Shown here: positions 49,074 through 60,497 of the stretch, piece after piece
Layout of the letters: every line of letters begins with the position of its first letter
Position numbering within the stretch: position 1 is the stretch's first letter
Origin: Alopecurus myosuroides
Lineage: Eukaryota; Streptophyta; Magnoliopsida; Poales; Poaceae
Direction: 5' to 3'
DNA: 64,000 nt
Assembly: GCA_028641055.1 (NCBI GenBank)
Contig: CM054057.1
Span: forward strand, 396,412,541 to 396,476,540
The notes under the pieces: model-generated
The model's database searches: none
Told to the model about the DNA's origin: nothing
Seen by the model: only the letters and a program-made list of their open reading frames with translations
Program-made: the position numbers and the translations under genes

Positions 49074-50715
49074 TGATACGTCTCCAACGTATCTATAATT
49101 TCTGATGCTCCATGATGATATTATGCCAATTGCTACATGCTTTTCCCTTCTTTATAGCATTTTTACACGTTTTCCGGGACTAACCTATTAACAAGATACC
49201 AAGTGCCAGTTCTCTGTTTTCTGCTATTTTTTATTTCAGAAAAGTTGTTCTGGGAATATTCTCGGAATTGGACCCCACAAATCCCGAATTTCTAATTTTC
49301 CCCGGAAGCATCCAGAAGACCAAAGAGGAGTCGAAGACGGGCACCAGGGGGACCACACCATGGGGTGGCGGCCCCCCTTGGCCGCGCCGGGGGGTGGTGT
49401 GGGGCCCCAGGGCTCCACCGCCTTTGCCCTTTCGCCTATTTATTCCCCTCCGAAGGAAAACCCTAGGCACCTGATCAAAAATCCCCGAAAAGTTCCGCAG
49501 CCGTCGTCGTCGTCAACCCTAGATCAGGGGGGTTCTGAAGCTGTCTCCTGGCACCCTTCCGGAGAGGAGATCATCACCGGTGGCCTCTTCATAAACATGC
49601 CTACCTCCGGAGTGATGCGTGAGTAGTTCATCCTTGGACTACGGGTCCATAGCAGTAGCTAGATGGTTGTCTTATCCTCCTATGCCTCAATGTTTAGATC
49701 TCGTGAGTTGCCTAACATGATCGAGATTGTTCTTATGTAATTCTATGTGTTGTGTTTGCTGGGATTCGATGAATATTGAATTTATACCAAGTTGATTATA
49801 GTCTTTATTGCATATGTTATTTGTGATCTTGCATGCTTTCCGTTGCTAGTGGTTGTTCTGGCCAAGTAGTTGCTAGTGACTCCAAGAGGGAGCATTTATG
49901 CTTGATAGTTGGGTTCATGCCTCCTTTTCGCCTGTGCTGGAGTGACAGAAACGTGACGTGGGAGCATGTGCTATTTCCACTAGGGATAAAACAACGGTGT
50001 GAGTGCCCGCGTGTACAATCATTGCTTACATTACACACATTGCTTAATGCGATTATCTGTTGCTTGCAACTTAATACCTAAGGGGGTTCGGATGATAACC
50101 TGAGGGTGGATTAGTAGTCATAGATGTAGTTGCATTACGGTCTATGTATATTGTTGTATTGCCCGCACTAAATATCATAGTAGCCATCATGTCATGAATG
50201 TGCACTATGGTGAAACCTATATTTGTCAATTGCCTAGCTGTAATTTGTTCACCCAGCATGCTATCTTTTATGGAGAGACACCACTAGTGAACATATGAAC
50301 CCCGGTCCATGTTCCTACACTGTTAAACAAACCACTACAATTTCCTCCTTTCTTTACTTACTGCAAGCATACACCATTTTCCACACTATACGTCTAATCT
50401 TTGTTTTCAGCAAGACCGATGAGATTGACAACCTCACTGTACCGTTGGGACAAAGTATTTTGGTTGTGTTGTGTGAAGGTTTCACATTGTTGCTGACACC
50501 GGTGAGGCGCCATCACCACCGTCAGTGGCATCAACCTTCCGAATATCCTCTTTCTCCTACTGGATTGATAACCTTGGTTCTTAACTGAGTTAAATTCTTA
50601 CCGCTACACTCATCCCACCCTCCTCTTGGGGTTCCCAACTCACCATCCATAGTTTCTGTAGAAATAATTTCTGGCACCATTGCTAGGGATTTAAAGTCAA
50701 CTCTGCAAGCGATCA
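49074..50715 (+). repeat. 3' LTR of element D
   Basis: 1642 bp, starting TGATACGTCTCCAACG and ending CAAGCGATCA. TATA-like TATTTATTC lies near 49437. Confidence 0.92.
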
Positions 50716-50720
50716 ATGCT

Positions 50721-53202
50721 TCCACACCACTCCTTTGGCTCTAAATCTTGGTGTAAAATCAAGTCATTAACCGGTCCTTGATATATTTCAGACTTGTAAC
50801 AATGGGCATTTCTCTAGCATCAAGAATATACCTGGAATTTATGAAAAGATAGAGTTATTGAAATGCTACAACTACTAAAATGCTACATGTACTGAAATGC
50901 TACTGAAATGCTATAGTTAACTGAGATCAAATGTACTCACTTGTTAAACACTTCACAACTATTATTCAGTAACAAGTTACACTTTGAAAGTGGATCAAAG
51001 AAAGCTTTGCACCAATATCTTGGGTCAATTGCATCAGCACCTTCATCTCCTCCATGTACTTCTGCCAATTTGCCTCATGGGTAGCTCTTGCAATTTGTCA
51101 CAATTTGTTTTGAAGATGTCACCTTTCCAGTTCTTAGAAAGGTTTTGATGCAGGTGTCTTACACAAAATATGTGTTGTGCATTAGGCCACAATGCATTTA
51201 CAAGATTTATCAATCCCTATAGATAACAGTCCACAAATAAGCATAAATAAGCAAAACATGGCAATAAAGAGACATAACATGGCCTAAATAAAGACACATA
51301 ACATGGCATACATACAGACACATAACATGGCATAAATAAATACATATAACAGGGCATACAGACACATACCAGGGCATAAATAAATACACTTAACAGGGAA
51401 CAAATAAATACACATAACAGGGCATACATACATATAACATGACTTAATTAAGGACACATGACATGGATTAAACAAATACACATAACAATGCCTAAATAAG
51501 GACACATAACATGGCATACATAAAGACACATAACATGGCATCAAGTAAACAAATATAATCCCAAGATTTTACCTTCTGCATGTCACTCATCAGAGTCCAT
51601 GCCCTTGTACTTTCTCTGCCCAAATCTTGTTTCAATGTGCTTAGAAACCACTTCCAACTGTTGGTATTTTCTACTTCCACAATTGCAATAGCTATAGGAA
51701 ATATGCAATCGTTTGGGTCAACACCAAAAGCTGTCAACATCACTCCACCAAACTTGTTCTTGATATGGCACCCATAAATACATATATTGGGCCTACAAGC
51801 TGCCAAAACCCCCCTCTTACATGCATCTAATTACATGTAGCAGTTTTCAAACAGTCCATCTTTTGCACTAACAAACATAGTGCTCCCAAGATCAGATCTT
51901 CTAATTTCAGGAGCAAAATCCCAGAGTAAATTATACTGCTCCAACTCATATCCATGTATCTTCTGCAGTGCAATTCTTCTAGCCCTTGAAAGCTTGCTTC
52001 TACTAGGCTCCATGTTGAAATTTGCTTGCACAACATTTTTAAAATTCTTGAGTGACATTTTGTTATCTGCTCTAAAAGATTCCAGGTATTTGGCAGCTAA
52101 ATACTTGGTTGTGAACTGCTTCAGCTGCCATTCCCTTACACATTGGTGTTCTCCCACATATTTCTTCAATATCCATGACTTAGTCCTGTTGTCAGGTGCA
52201 ACATACAAGTACCAAGGACAATTTCCCTCTCCCATACAGCAGGCCCTGGCCCTTTGCAAATCATTCTACTTGTAGTGTACCAGCACCCTTTGCTTGATAA
52301 TATACTCTTGATTGCAGCTCTAAGCTCAACAACAGACAGAAACACCATGCCAATGTAGAAATTCCACTTCTTTCATGTTCTCTAGCCTCCACCTTTTGAG
52401 CTTCACTTTCTTCATTACTTTCTTCTTTCCTTTCTTGTCAACTACTACAACATCATCACCTAAATCTGCAGGTTCTAGGTGAAAATCTTCCAGCTCCTCC
52501 AAATCAGTATCAGTCACCGTCCTGCTCCAGTTGGGTTTTTTTTCTTTTTTATTTCATCAAATTTTTCATCACCCACTCATTGAATAGATAATCATCATCT
52601 GCTCCAATCTCATTGTCAGAGTCAACCCAGTCCGAGTCGCAATCACTGTCTTCACTGGCAATATCTAAGCCAATGGGAGCTTCTCCTTATGCTGCTTGTC
52701 TCCTCTGGCTTCTTCTAGGCTCATGCCCAACATTTTGTTGCCGCTGCTCCTGCTGCATTGGTGAAACCCTGCTACTACTACTTTCTACATTACATGTAGC
52801 AGAACTGGGGCTCGGCATTGAGGAAAGATTTGGTGTGCCAGTAAATTGAATATCATCCAGTACATTGTGATATGCCATATCTTTGTGGTCAACAAACAAC
52901 TGAAAAAATTGAAACTTTGGAACCACAGAGATCATGCTCAGAGTGTCAGTGTCATAGTCGACAATGCGAAGGCATGTACCTAGGTTCTTTCCAGGCAGCA
53001 GCCAGTACAAACTATAATTTGCTGACTGGGAATATCCTAGCTGCTGCATAAAATCGGTGAGCCACAAAGGTGACCAAGTGTCTTCTTCACATCCATCAAA
53101 ACGAGCAATTTTGCCATCGACATAAGATTTGGATGAGCCTAATCCGCAAAAGGGTCCACCATAGTTGATTTCTACTGTGAAGAGCTCCTCAAGTGGGCCC
53201 AA
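50721..53202 (-). pseudogene. MULE transposase, N-terminal and catalytic region
   Basis: Minus strand, from the right. 52687-53202 encodes a PB1-like N-terminal domain (FTVEINYGGPFCGLG, then FDGCEEDTWSPLWLTDFMQQ), followed after a TAA (52687-52689) by an acidic linker. 51831-52259 gives the MuDR DNA-binding region (CPWYLYV, then VGEHQCVREWQLKQFTTKYL). 51573-51806 starts the MULE catalytic domain (GCHIKNKFGGVMLTAFGVD), interrupted by a 356 bp intron (51217-51572). After it comes GLINLVNALWPNAQHIFCVR. Further defects are a frameshift near 52300, TAG at 52266-52268 and TAA at 51831-51833. No in-frame ATG starts the PB1-like domain. It is a clear relic of the cut-and-paste transposase that would have moved this element. 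Confidence 0.85.
51236..51545. repeat. Minisatellite inside the transposase intron
   Basis: About a dozen imperfect units of roughly 24-28 bp, core ACACATAACATGGCATAAATA, fill most of the intron 51217-51572. On the minus strand it yields meaningless Met/Pro/Cys/Tyr-repeat frames. Confidence 0.85.
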
Positions 53203-53536
53203 ATATCATGAATCTCGTCAAAATCTACAGCTAATTCGAGCTACTTCTTAAAGTAGCGCGGCGGAGGATCGCCGGGTCGCCGCAGCACGGGCCTCTTGCT
53301 TGCGGGCACCATTCACGCGGTCGCCGCATCGGGGCTACCGCCTCAGCTATCTGCCCGCCGGAGATGCAACACCACCACCGCCGGTCGCCTCCCAAATCGC
53401 CAGAGAGAGATAGGTTGCAGAGGAACGGGACCGCAGACGCTACTGAATGAGATTTGGGTGGGGGGAGGGGGCTTGTCGTGGATGCGTAAAGACAGATGCC
53501 ATAGGATGGCTTAAGTTTGGCTGGCGCGCTCACTAC
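53203..53536 (-). other. Upstream region of the MULE transposase gene
   Basis: GC-rich, with no convincing open frame of its own. It probably contains the promoter and leader of the minus-strand transposase, and it ends where LTR-like sequence begins near 53537. No terminal inverted repeat matching the left side was found. Confidence 0.45.
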
Positions 53537-54690
53537 ACTGCAAACAACAAGATCTACCCAGGTTCGGGGCCCTCATGTGGAGGTAACACCCCTACTACTG
53601 CCTCTCTCTGTTTATATGTGGTGACCGAGTACAAGAACTGAGGAGGTAGAAGCTCTACTGATATCTTTCTCTCTACTCAAACTAGCAGCACTTCTGTTCT
53701 TACGTAACGGGCGACCCTCATGCAGGAGGGGGGAGGACATCTTATATACTGGTGGCCACCAACTAATATTACAGATTAGGTGACTACACACTGTGCCATA
53801 GCGCAGGCCCGCTTCTCTGCTGACAGTCGCCGAAAGTCTTCACGGTCTGGCTCACTGACATGTCTTGTCCCCCTTGCCAGAGAACAGCATTGACTTTCCT
53901 TCCAAGGAGAACAGCATCATGCCTATCCGGACCCTCCAAGTGATACTCGGATGATCCAGACAAGCACTCATATCTTCCCCTTGGCTTCTTGTTCTTCCTA
54001 CCGAGATAGCTCCAACTCGGTAGCCAATCTACCCGGTATCTTTCGATCCGGCACGTGCCTAACTCGGTTCGGCCCAACTCGGTAAGCAGTACCTCAAACA
54101 CCTTTTCTTACCAACCTTGCCCCTACTCGGGGGTAGCCCCCCGATATTAGTCCCCGAAGCTGGTATGGTCCGGTGAACTCGGTCATTAGGCCATGCCATC
54201 TTAAACCAATCTCTTTCCAAATGTGTAACCAAGATGCACCTCATCTCGGTCGAGTTCCAATCCGAACTGGAATTCGATCCATTATTCCTTGATGCACTTT
54301 TTCCATACCAACCGAGTAGACTATGCTGCTTTGGATTTTGCCGAGATCCCAGCGCTTAGCTAATTTCTCATGGATTTTGCCGCTCAAACCAGAGCGCCTA
54401 GTTATCTTCGCGTGTAAGATTCACCATGTGGCGCAGCACCGCTTCCCAGGTCGCCTCGGTTCCTGCGCGGTCGCAGCGCATGCAACCTACCCACGTCAGT
54501 CACTACACCCTTGGCCCACTTGTCGTCGCGTCCGTTCGCAGACATGTACTCAAGTGCCCACGTCGCGTGACGTGGGATTAAGTGCGTCTGTTACGCGCCA
54601 TAAGTTCGTTGTGTGCGTTTCTTTTGGACGCAGTAACTCCACGACCCCATGATTATCTCCGCATTTGATCCTGGGAAGTAACTACTCTTA
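53537..54690 (-). repeat. LTR-like fragment(s), minus orientation
   Basis: The left edge TGCAAACAACAAGATCTACC is followed by CAGGTTCGGGGCCCTC and a TTATATGTGG stretch, a reversed U5 of a grass Gypsy LTR. A minus-strand TATA (reverse of CTTATATACTGG) lies near 53740. Further right, words built on ACTCGGTA recur at 54010-54170. No second copy or primer site was found, so the right boundary is uncertain. Confidence 0.5.
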
Positions 54691-55913
54691 GGCGGTATAA
54701 ATACCCACGTTCCGTTGCCTCATTTTCCTCGCCAGTTTCTCCTTCTTCCTCGCATACTCCTACGCAGAGTGCACCGCTCCGTCGCGCGCCCTTGAGAACC
54801 ACCGCGCAGAGGGAAACAGTTCAACACCGTGAGACACCGCCCACCGGAGCACCTCTGCGCACAGGGATCTCCACTGTGCCGCGTGGTCCTCCTCGAGCTC
54901 GCGTCACCACCGTACTGTTTCATCCCATGCGCCTCTTCTTCAAGTTCCTCACCGCGGAAATCACGCCACGACGTTTTTTTTCGCGCTGCCGCGGCTCTCC
55001 TTCGACCTTTGCAGCCTGAGCCAATCCTTGCGCCTGCGCGCAACTCTGAGGCGCCTGGATCCGTATCCGCCACGATGGCGCTCGAGCCCTGTCTACGACA
55101 TCAATCTTGAGGGGCCTGCCTCCACCCACGAGAACTGGGAAGGCTCTAATGTGACAGTCACTGATATTCAGTGGCTCATCAACACTCGGCGTGTGCCGCC
55201 GGGTGACGAAGGGATGAATCCTAGTCCTGTCGGGTGAGCCTACCCGGTCTCAGGGCCGCGGCCCAAGATCTGAAGAGGCGTCATGGATTACTCTAGAAGG
55301 CCCAATCGAAGCCCACCCGCAAAGCCTTGCGGGTCAAGTTAGGGAACTTGTAACCGACTCTAGGTTAGGGTTCGAGTCCTCCCCGGGTACGGTTTGAGAC
55401 CTAGCCACCAATATAAGGCCAGGAGAACCACATGAGAGGGACCAAGCAATACCGCACCACCAAGCCTTGAGATCATACTCTCGACTTGAGCAACCCCCCA
55501 TTGTAACCGATCTACTCGTTAATACAGATCGACAGAGGCAGGAGTAAGGGTTTTACCTCCACGAGGGCCCCGAACCTGGGTAAATCGTGCTCCCTGTCTA
55601 GCCGATGATTGTCACCAGCGCCTACACGTTCTCCTAATCAAAACCCTATGGGTTCACCTGAGGGACTTGTTGAGATGCAGATTCGACACCGGGTGTCATC
55701 TGCCGGCCTCCGGGCAACGAGGTGGATCCGCAGCCTGGAAAAGGGCGAATATGTAGCGTTCCTCAACCACTTCAAGCGCGGATTTGGCCTCCCCGCCTCC
55801 GACTTCATGCGGTAGTTCCTGCGTCACTTTGGTTTGCAACCTCATTACCTCCCTGCTAATGCAATCACCATTGTCTCCACCTTCGTTACTTTTGTCGAAG
55901 CCTATCTCGGTAT
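54691..55913 (+). pseudogene. Degraded 'putative gypsy type transposon' gag-like gene, interrupted
   Basis: A TATA box (GGTATAAATACCC, near 54694-54706) precedes a GC-rich leader. The coding frame near 55045-55227 includes NWEGSNVTVTDIQWLINTRR. After an inserted LTR it resumes at 55637 with SPEGLVEMQIRHRV, then EYVAFLNHFKRGFGLPASDF, a TAG at 55813-55815 and, beyond it, FLRHFGLQPHYLPANAITIV and FVEAYLGI. This order matches the N-terminal domain long annotated in grasses as putative gypsy type transposon. A frameshift separates the first ATG (55074) from the conserved frame. It ends abruptly at the CACTA insertion at 55914. Confidence 0.65.
55228..55626 (+). repeat. Short solo LTR or LTR fragment inside the gag-like gene
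   Basis: It begins TGTCGGGTGAGCCTACCCGG, has a TATA-like CAATATAAGGCC near 55410, and carries the U5-type GGGTTTTACCTCCACGAGGG and GAACCTGGGTAAATCG, ending near CGCCTACA. The interrupted frame resumes just after it. A clean 5-bp duplication at TG/CA edges is absent, though TCCTA occurs a few bases outside on both sides (55219-55223 and 55632-55636). Confidence 0.6.
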
Positions 55914-56377
55914 CACTACAAGAAAATCGATCTATTGCAACAAACAAAATCGTTGTAACAAGTGCCAAATCGTCGCAATAGGTATGTGTTGCATCGAAAC
56001 GACTTTCGTTGGGAAGCATTGCGACAAATCGCGTGGTACTAGCCTCTCTCCGCGCATTGAGATACGCGGCTACAACGTTGGCCTTTTGCAACCATTTACT
56101 CGGCCAATTGCCACGCGCTTTTCCTTTGCGGCTCGCACCTAACGCAACCTACGTTTTTCGTGGGTACGGCTCTAGTGCAACAAATACCGAAACGTGGGGA
56201 GTGACCAATGTGGAAACGGCGAGTGTTCCGTTGCACCTGCTTTTTCGTTGGAATAGTCCAGTTTATTTGCCACGTCCATGTTTTGTGGCAAGAACCTATG
56301 TCAACAAACCATATACGCGTGGAAACAACGATTTGCCACACACAATTCAATCATGGTAACACGAGTTTTAAACTATT

Positions 56378-56801
56378 CGTGGCGCCATTCTATTTGTACA
56401 AGTTTTAGTTTGGTGGCGTGATGTAGTATTCGCAACGTCCAACTTCTTAGTAGCTCGAAACTAGTGCGACAATTTCAACTATTCGTTGCGCCATTCTATT
56501 TCTACAAAAAACAAATTCGTGGCGAGAAGTAGTAGCCGCAACGTCCAAATTCTTAGTAGCTAGAAACAAGTGCGACAATTTAAACTATTCGTTGCGCCAT
56601 TCTATTTCTACAAATTATTGTTTGGTGGCGAGAAGTAGTAGTCGCAACGTTCTAATTGTTAGTAGCTACAAACAAGTGCGTCAATTACAAGTTTTCATGG
56701 GCATTCTCTATTGCAACAAGGTTTGGTTTGGTGGCGCGAATTAGCTATCGCAACGGCCAAATTCTTTGTGGAGAAAAAGTATTGCGACGATCTATCCACT
56801 C
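56378..56801 (+). repeat. Subterminal tandem repeat of the CACTA element, four 106 bp units
   Basis: Units begin at 56378, 56484, 56590 and 56696, exactly 106 bp apart. Each starts with a variant of CGTTGCGCCATTCTATT and contains GGTGGCGAGAAGTAGTAG and CGCAACGTCC. The fourth is the most diverged. Subterminal repeats are the usual transposase-binding regions of CACTA elements. Confidence 0.85.
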
Positions 56802-56894
56802 AGGGTGGTGAAAGTCTATTCAACAAAACACGTAGTCGTGGCGACTGAGGCTTCACGCAACACTATATTTATCGTGGTGATTACCTATTGCCAC

Positions 56895-57559
56895 ATTAAA
56901 GGAAAAAAAAAACGGGAAACAAAAATACGGGCATTGAATTAAAATATTCAAAAACGTACGTAAAATATGTTTATTTACACAAATCATAGTTCTCATAGCT
57001 ATTTATAATACATACAAATCGAAATTCTCATACAATATGGATCAAATCAAACTGATATATATCGTCGGTACGTGATGTAGAATCGAGTGTAGCTATATTT
57101 TTCCATCTGCGGTTTGATTGCCTTCCTGCAATCAACAGTAAAAAAAAGTTAAGTTCATGTCCCTAGATAGCACATATTTGTTGTTTGATTAAGTTGTGAG
57201 TCAAGTCAGCAACAACACATGGTGAAACATAAGAAGCAGGAGACTATAGTGTGGATGAAGCAAAAACAGTTGTTTTAACTCAACGAAGCCACAACCCATA
57301 GTGAAATATAAGGTGCAGCAAGGCTATAGGATGGGTGCAGCAACGCTATAGTGTGGGTGAAGCAAAAACAGAATGTACTAGTACCGAATTGTACAAGTTT
57401 GTGACTTACAACATGTTTATACATTCGATGAGTTTGTAACGTGTTGTGCGGAGGAATTATTTTCTTAGCAAGGTTGTTTGCAACTGATGTTTGCTAGTTT
57501 GACTTCTTAAACATCTGCAAAAACAAAGTGCACTGTTAGCAATGCAAGTAAACAACTAA
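56895..57559. other. AT-rich region between subterminal repeats and the TNP1-like gene
   Basis: I see no coding region. It probably includes the 3' untranslated part of the minus-strand gene. A short direct repeat (AGCAAGGCTATAG/AGCAACGCTATAG) occurs near 57318-57350. Confidence 0.4.
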
Positions 57560-60497
57560 ATCTTACGAGTTTGCAAGCGTATGACTATCATGACCGGAGT
57601 TCTTGTCGTCATCTTCTGTTTTTCCATCTGTGCGGAGAACTCTTCAAACTTTGACTGCATCTATGTGTTAAACTGTGCAAGCAAGTTTTCCTGAAATTGT
57701 TGTCTTGAGTTTCTCTCAAATTCAATCATTTTTCCCTTTCAGCACACTCTTCCAGTAACCTCTCCTCGAGATTTTCTCTCTCAGCACGCTCTAAATTAAT
57801 CTTCTCTTCCATGCTTGCACGTTCAGCTAGTAACTTCTGTTCTAAACTAGTGACCTGTTGGGTGAGCTGGGAGTTTACTTTTTGGGTCTCTTCCATAGCA
57901 CGAGCTTTCTCTTCAACCTGCAACTTAAACCTTTGAGAACTACTTTGCAGCTTGGCCATGTATCCGAACCCACGAGGCTGCGATGACTTGCAAGCAATGA
58001 TTTCTTTATATGCATTCTGGAAAATATTGATTCTTTGTTCAGCTGAAACTCGAACATCAGTTGCCTTTGATCTATTGTCAATCTCTTTACATGTTGTGTC
58101 CTGATTACGAAAAAACTCTCAAATTAGATGAAGAAACATCCATGCTGAACAACAGTAAATATGTTTAGAGTAAATTCTAAGTCAGTATACTCACGTAAAT
58201 GTCCTTGAACTCTTTGGTAGTCCATGTTCCATTCTTGGTGTGGGTGAGTTCCTAGAGAGCAATACAGACTGGCTCTTCTACAGTTTCGAATTCTTCTGCA
58301 AGTAGTAAAACAATTAGATGCTATAAACATTAAAGCACAGTGAGCACCGAAGCATGCATAGTGAGTAGACACATACATTCTCAAACCTCAGTTGAGAGTA
58401 CGATTTTGATCCTGCTCTGTGTTTTTCTTTAGTTGCGTACGGTTATCCGTGTTCTTTTGGCTGAGTTCCTGCTCATTCAGTTATAAAAAAACATGTCAGA
58501 CAAGCCATTTCATGATAGTACAAAATTCACAAACATTGAGCATAGAAATAACCCGGAATTTCGTATCAGTGCCAAAGTACTCGATCAACCATTCCCACTC
58601 TTCGGTTGTAAATCTTCTGGTTTAACTGACCTTCTGGCATCATCTGTTTTGTATGCCTTGTAAGTGCTGCTTAGAGTTCCTCGCCAGCCTCTGTATCGCT
58701 CTTTTGAAATTTTTAGAATTTTTTTCGGCTGTTTCTAGTGTATCTTCCAAATTATATCTGTCCTGTAATGCGTAGAACAAACAAATAAACTTAATTTAGT
58801 ACTAGTTCATTATTTATGGACGAAAATATCAGACAACACATGTGAGAAAGGTTGTACTCACCAACATATCTGCGATGATGAGTCGATCGATGTCAGGGTG
58901 AATGTCTAACCACCTCCTCACTCCAATAATTGGTAACCTTCTTTTCATTAGGATAACCACGTCATCCTTGAATGAACGGTTGTTCATTCCTACTGCACTG
59001 CCCAATTTATCAGAGGAATCAATAACTAGCTTTGCAGATCCATTGGCATGACGCTTCTTACTTGCTTTCAAACCTTTTACTACACCTCGCCCTTTCTTCT
59101 TGGGCCTGCCATCGTCTACAGCCCAAAACACACACAAAGAAACAATTTACTGTGTAGTTGATTGTAAGAAATGAGGACACAGATGTAAAAAAATAGTTAG
59201 TACCGTCATGTAGCTCCAGACGATAGCGGCGAGCATGGGAAGTCCATTCAGGAAGGGCACACATGTCAGTTTCAGACAGAGCAGTGTTAGATTGTTCAGT
59301 TCCTGTATCAGGGTTAACATTTTTAATGAATCAGCAATCGTGGTTGTTCTGCATTATAGCAAATCTTAGACAAAGCTTAAATGTGAAAAATAAATTACCA
59401 GATCTACGTTTTCCCTATTTTCTTTTATAAGCTTGTAAACTTTCAACCCTCGTCATCGTGACAGATCCTTTCTTTATTACTGAACATGTTAACAATAAAT
59501 GGACAAAGCATTAGCATTGTGCACAATTCAGAAACCTGGTTAAGAAATAATGAACTTGTATACCATTGGTAAAGGAGAAATCTGTATCTTCTGTTTCGTT
59601 TGAAGCTTGTTTCTCATCGGTTGCATCCCTAACTGCATGTTTATCAAAATTGTGGATTAGGTAAGGAATGCATAAAAATGTTACCGGGAAAATATTTATT
59701 AAATTATGTATTGAAGAAGTTGCGCGTTGGAGATTTGGGATGAAAGTATAACCTGTGACAGTGATCGGTCGCTTGTTTCTGGTCGATCCACTTTCATCAT
59801 CAAGCTGAGACCCTTGTGTTGCAATATCAACGCTAGCCTTCTCCCTAAACACACACAGGTTGATCTTATTATCATTATTGTGCCTGCATACCAATGGCTC
59901 CACATCATTTTCATGCTCGATGGGAACCAGTTTTCCTCTGTCACAGGCGTTATTTAGCCTGCAGTAGAGGTAATGATGTGCGGCATTGAAACCAACTCTT
60001 TCAATCATACTGATCAATTCCATATAGCCGATGTTGTTCCCGTCCATTTTTTGCTTCCAGAACTTTCTTGTTTTTATCCTCATCTTCGTAGAACAGGCTA
60101 ACTTTCCAAATGGCCTCGGTCGTCTATAGTTAGATTGAAGGAAAAAGTGAGAACCCAAATAATCAGTCAATTCGTAGATCTGAAATAAAAGAATAGTTAC
60201 ATGGAATTGTTCACATGGATAACGAGTCTCCCATCGTTAGTACGATTCAGCACAGCACGGCAAACTCAAATCACACATAAACTCCAAATACACCTATGAT
60301 CGACTAGGTGTTCATACACGTATTTACGCTTCGAGCAGAGGAAGAACAGAGAATAACACAGAGAAGAACAGAGAATAAAAACCAATATCGCGACCATAGA
60401 AGAAACGGTAAGATCACCGAGACGGACGAGAAGCAGATTAGAAAGGAATAACCTGAGAGATTTGGCATTCCATAGACTCCGGTGGCGACGTCGACAT
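57560..60497 (-). pseudogene. TNP1-like / Ptta-En/Spm plant transposase-related gene, multi-exon, degraded
   Basis: Exon 1 (60453-60497) encodes MSTSPPESMECQISQ. Exon 2 (59753-60179) encodes IYELTDYLGSHFFLQSNYRR then SMIERVGFNAAHHYLYCRLN, the N-terminal domain of CACTA accessory proteins. Exon 3 is 59564-59632. A later exon near 58840-59110 carries the Transposase_24 (Ptta/En/Spm) region with KGLKASKKRHANGSAKLVID and RRLPIIGVRRWLDIHPDIDR. The C terminus (57726-57959) is a long coiled coil rich in Glu, Gln and Lys. An exon near 59410-59490 has an in-frame TAG, and another frame break follows the coiled coil. Such proteins bind subterminal repeats; this copy is probably inactive. Confidence 0.65.

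Larger units (their letters stand above)
43915..50715 (+). mobile_element. Non-autonomous Gypsy-like LTR retrotransposon D, target duplication ATGCT
   Basis: The LTRs at 43915-45555 and 49074-50715 flank a 3.5 kb interior. ATGCT lies at 43910-43914 and 50716-50720. The left LTR start is worn (AGTGTCTCC instead of TGATACGTCTCC). A tRNA-Asp-type primer site, one 175-residue open frame and a 3' noncoding region shared with element A make up the interior; there is no pol. Insertion is within a transposase exon: joining the flanks at one ATGCT copy restores the frame as PKEWCGSICPKIKKKLN. Confidence 0.93.
22560..53202. mobile_element. Relic of a two-gene Mutator-like element split by three LTR elements
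   Basis: Removing elements B (23754-32929), C (33610-42959) and D (43915-50715), each with one target-duplication copy, leaves about 5.3 kb. It carries a plus-strand GRF gene at the left and a minus-strand MULE transposase at the right, convergent. Deleting C and D rejoins transposase exons in frame, which is direct evidence that these pieces were once contiguous. Inclusion of the GRF gene in the same transposon is inferred from its position and the element size, since terminal inverted repeats were not found. The left limit near 22560 is a guess based on the start of sequence resembling MULE terminal regions (repeated words around GATGTGTCAAGTTGGTCCC). Confidence 0.6.

Noticed and set aside
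51217..51544. Met/Pro/Cys/Tyr-repeat proteins
   Set aside because: Translation of an intronic minisatellite, not a coding sequence.
56378..56801. CRISPR-like array
   Set aside because: The 106 bp units are contiguous diverged tandem copies without short constant repeats and unique spacers, at a CACTA end in plant DNA.
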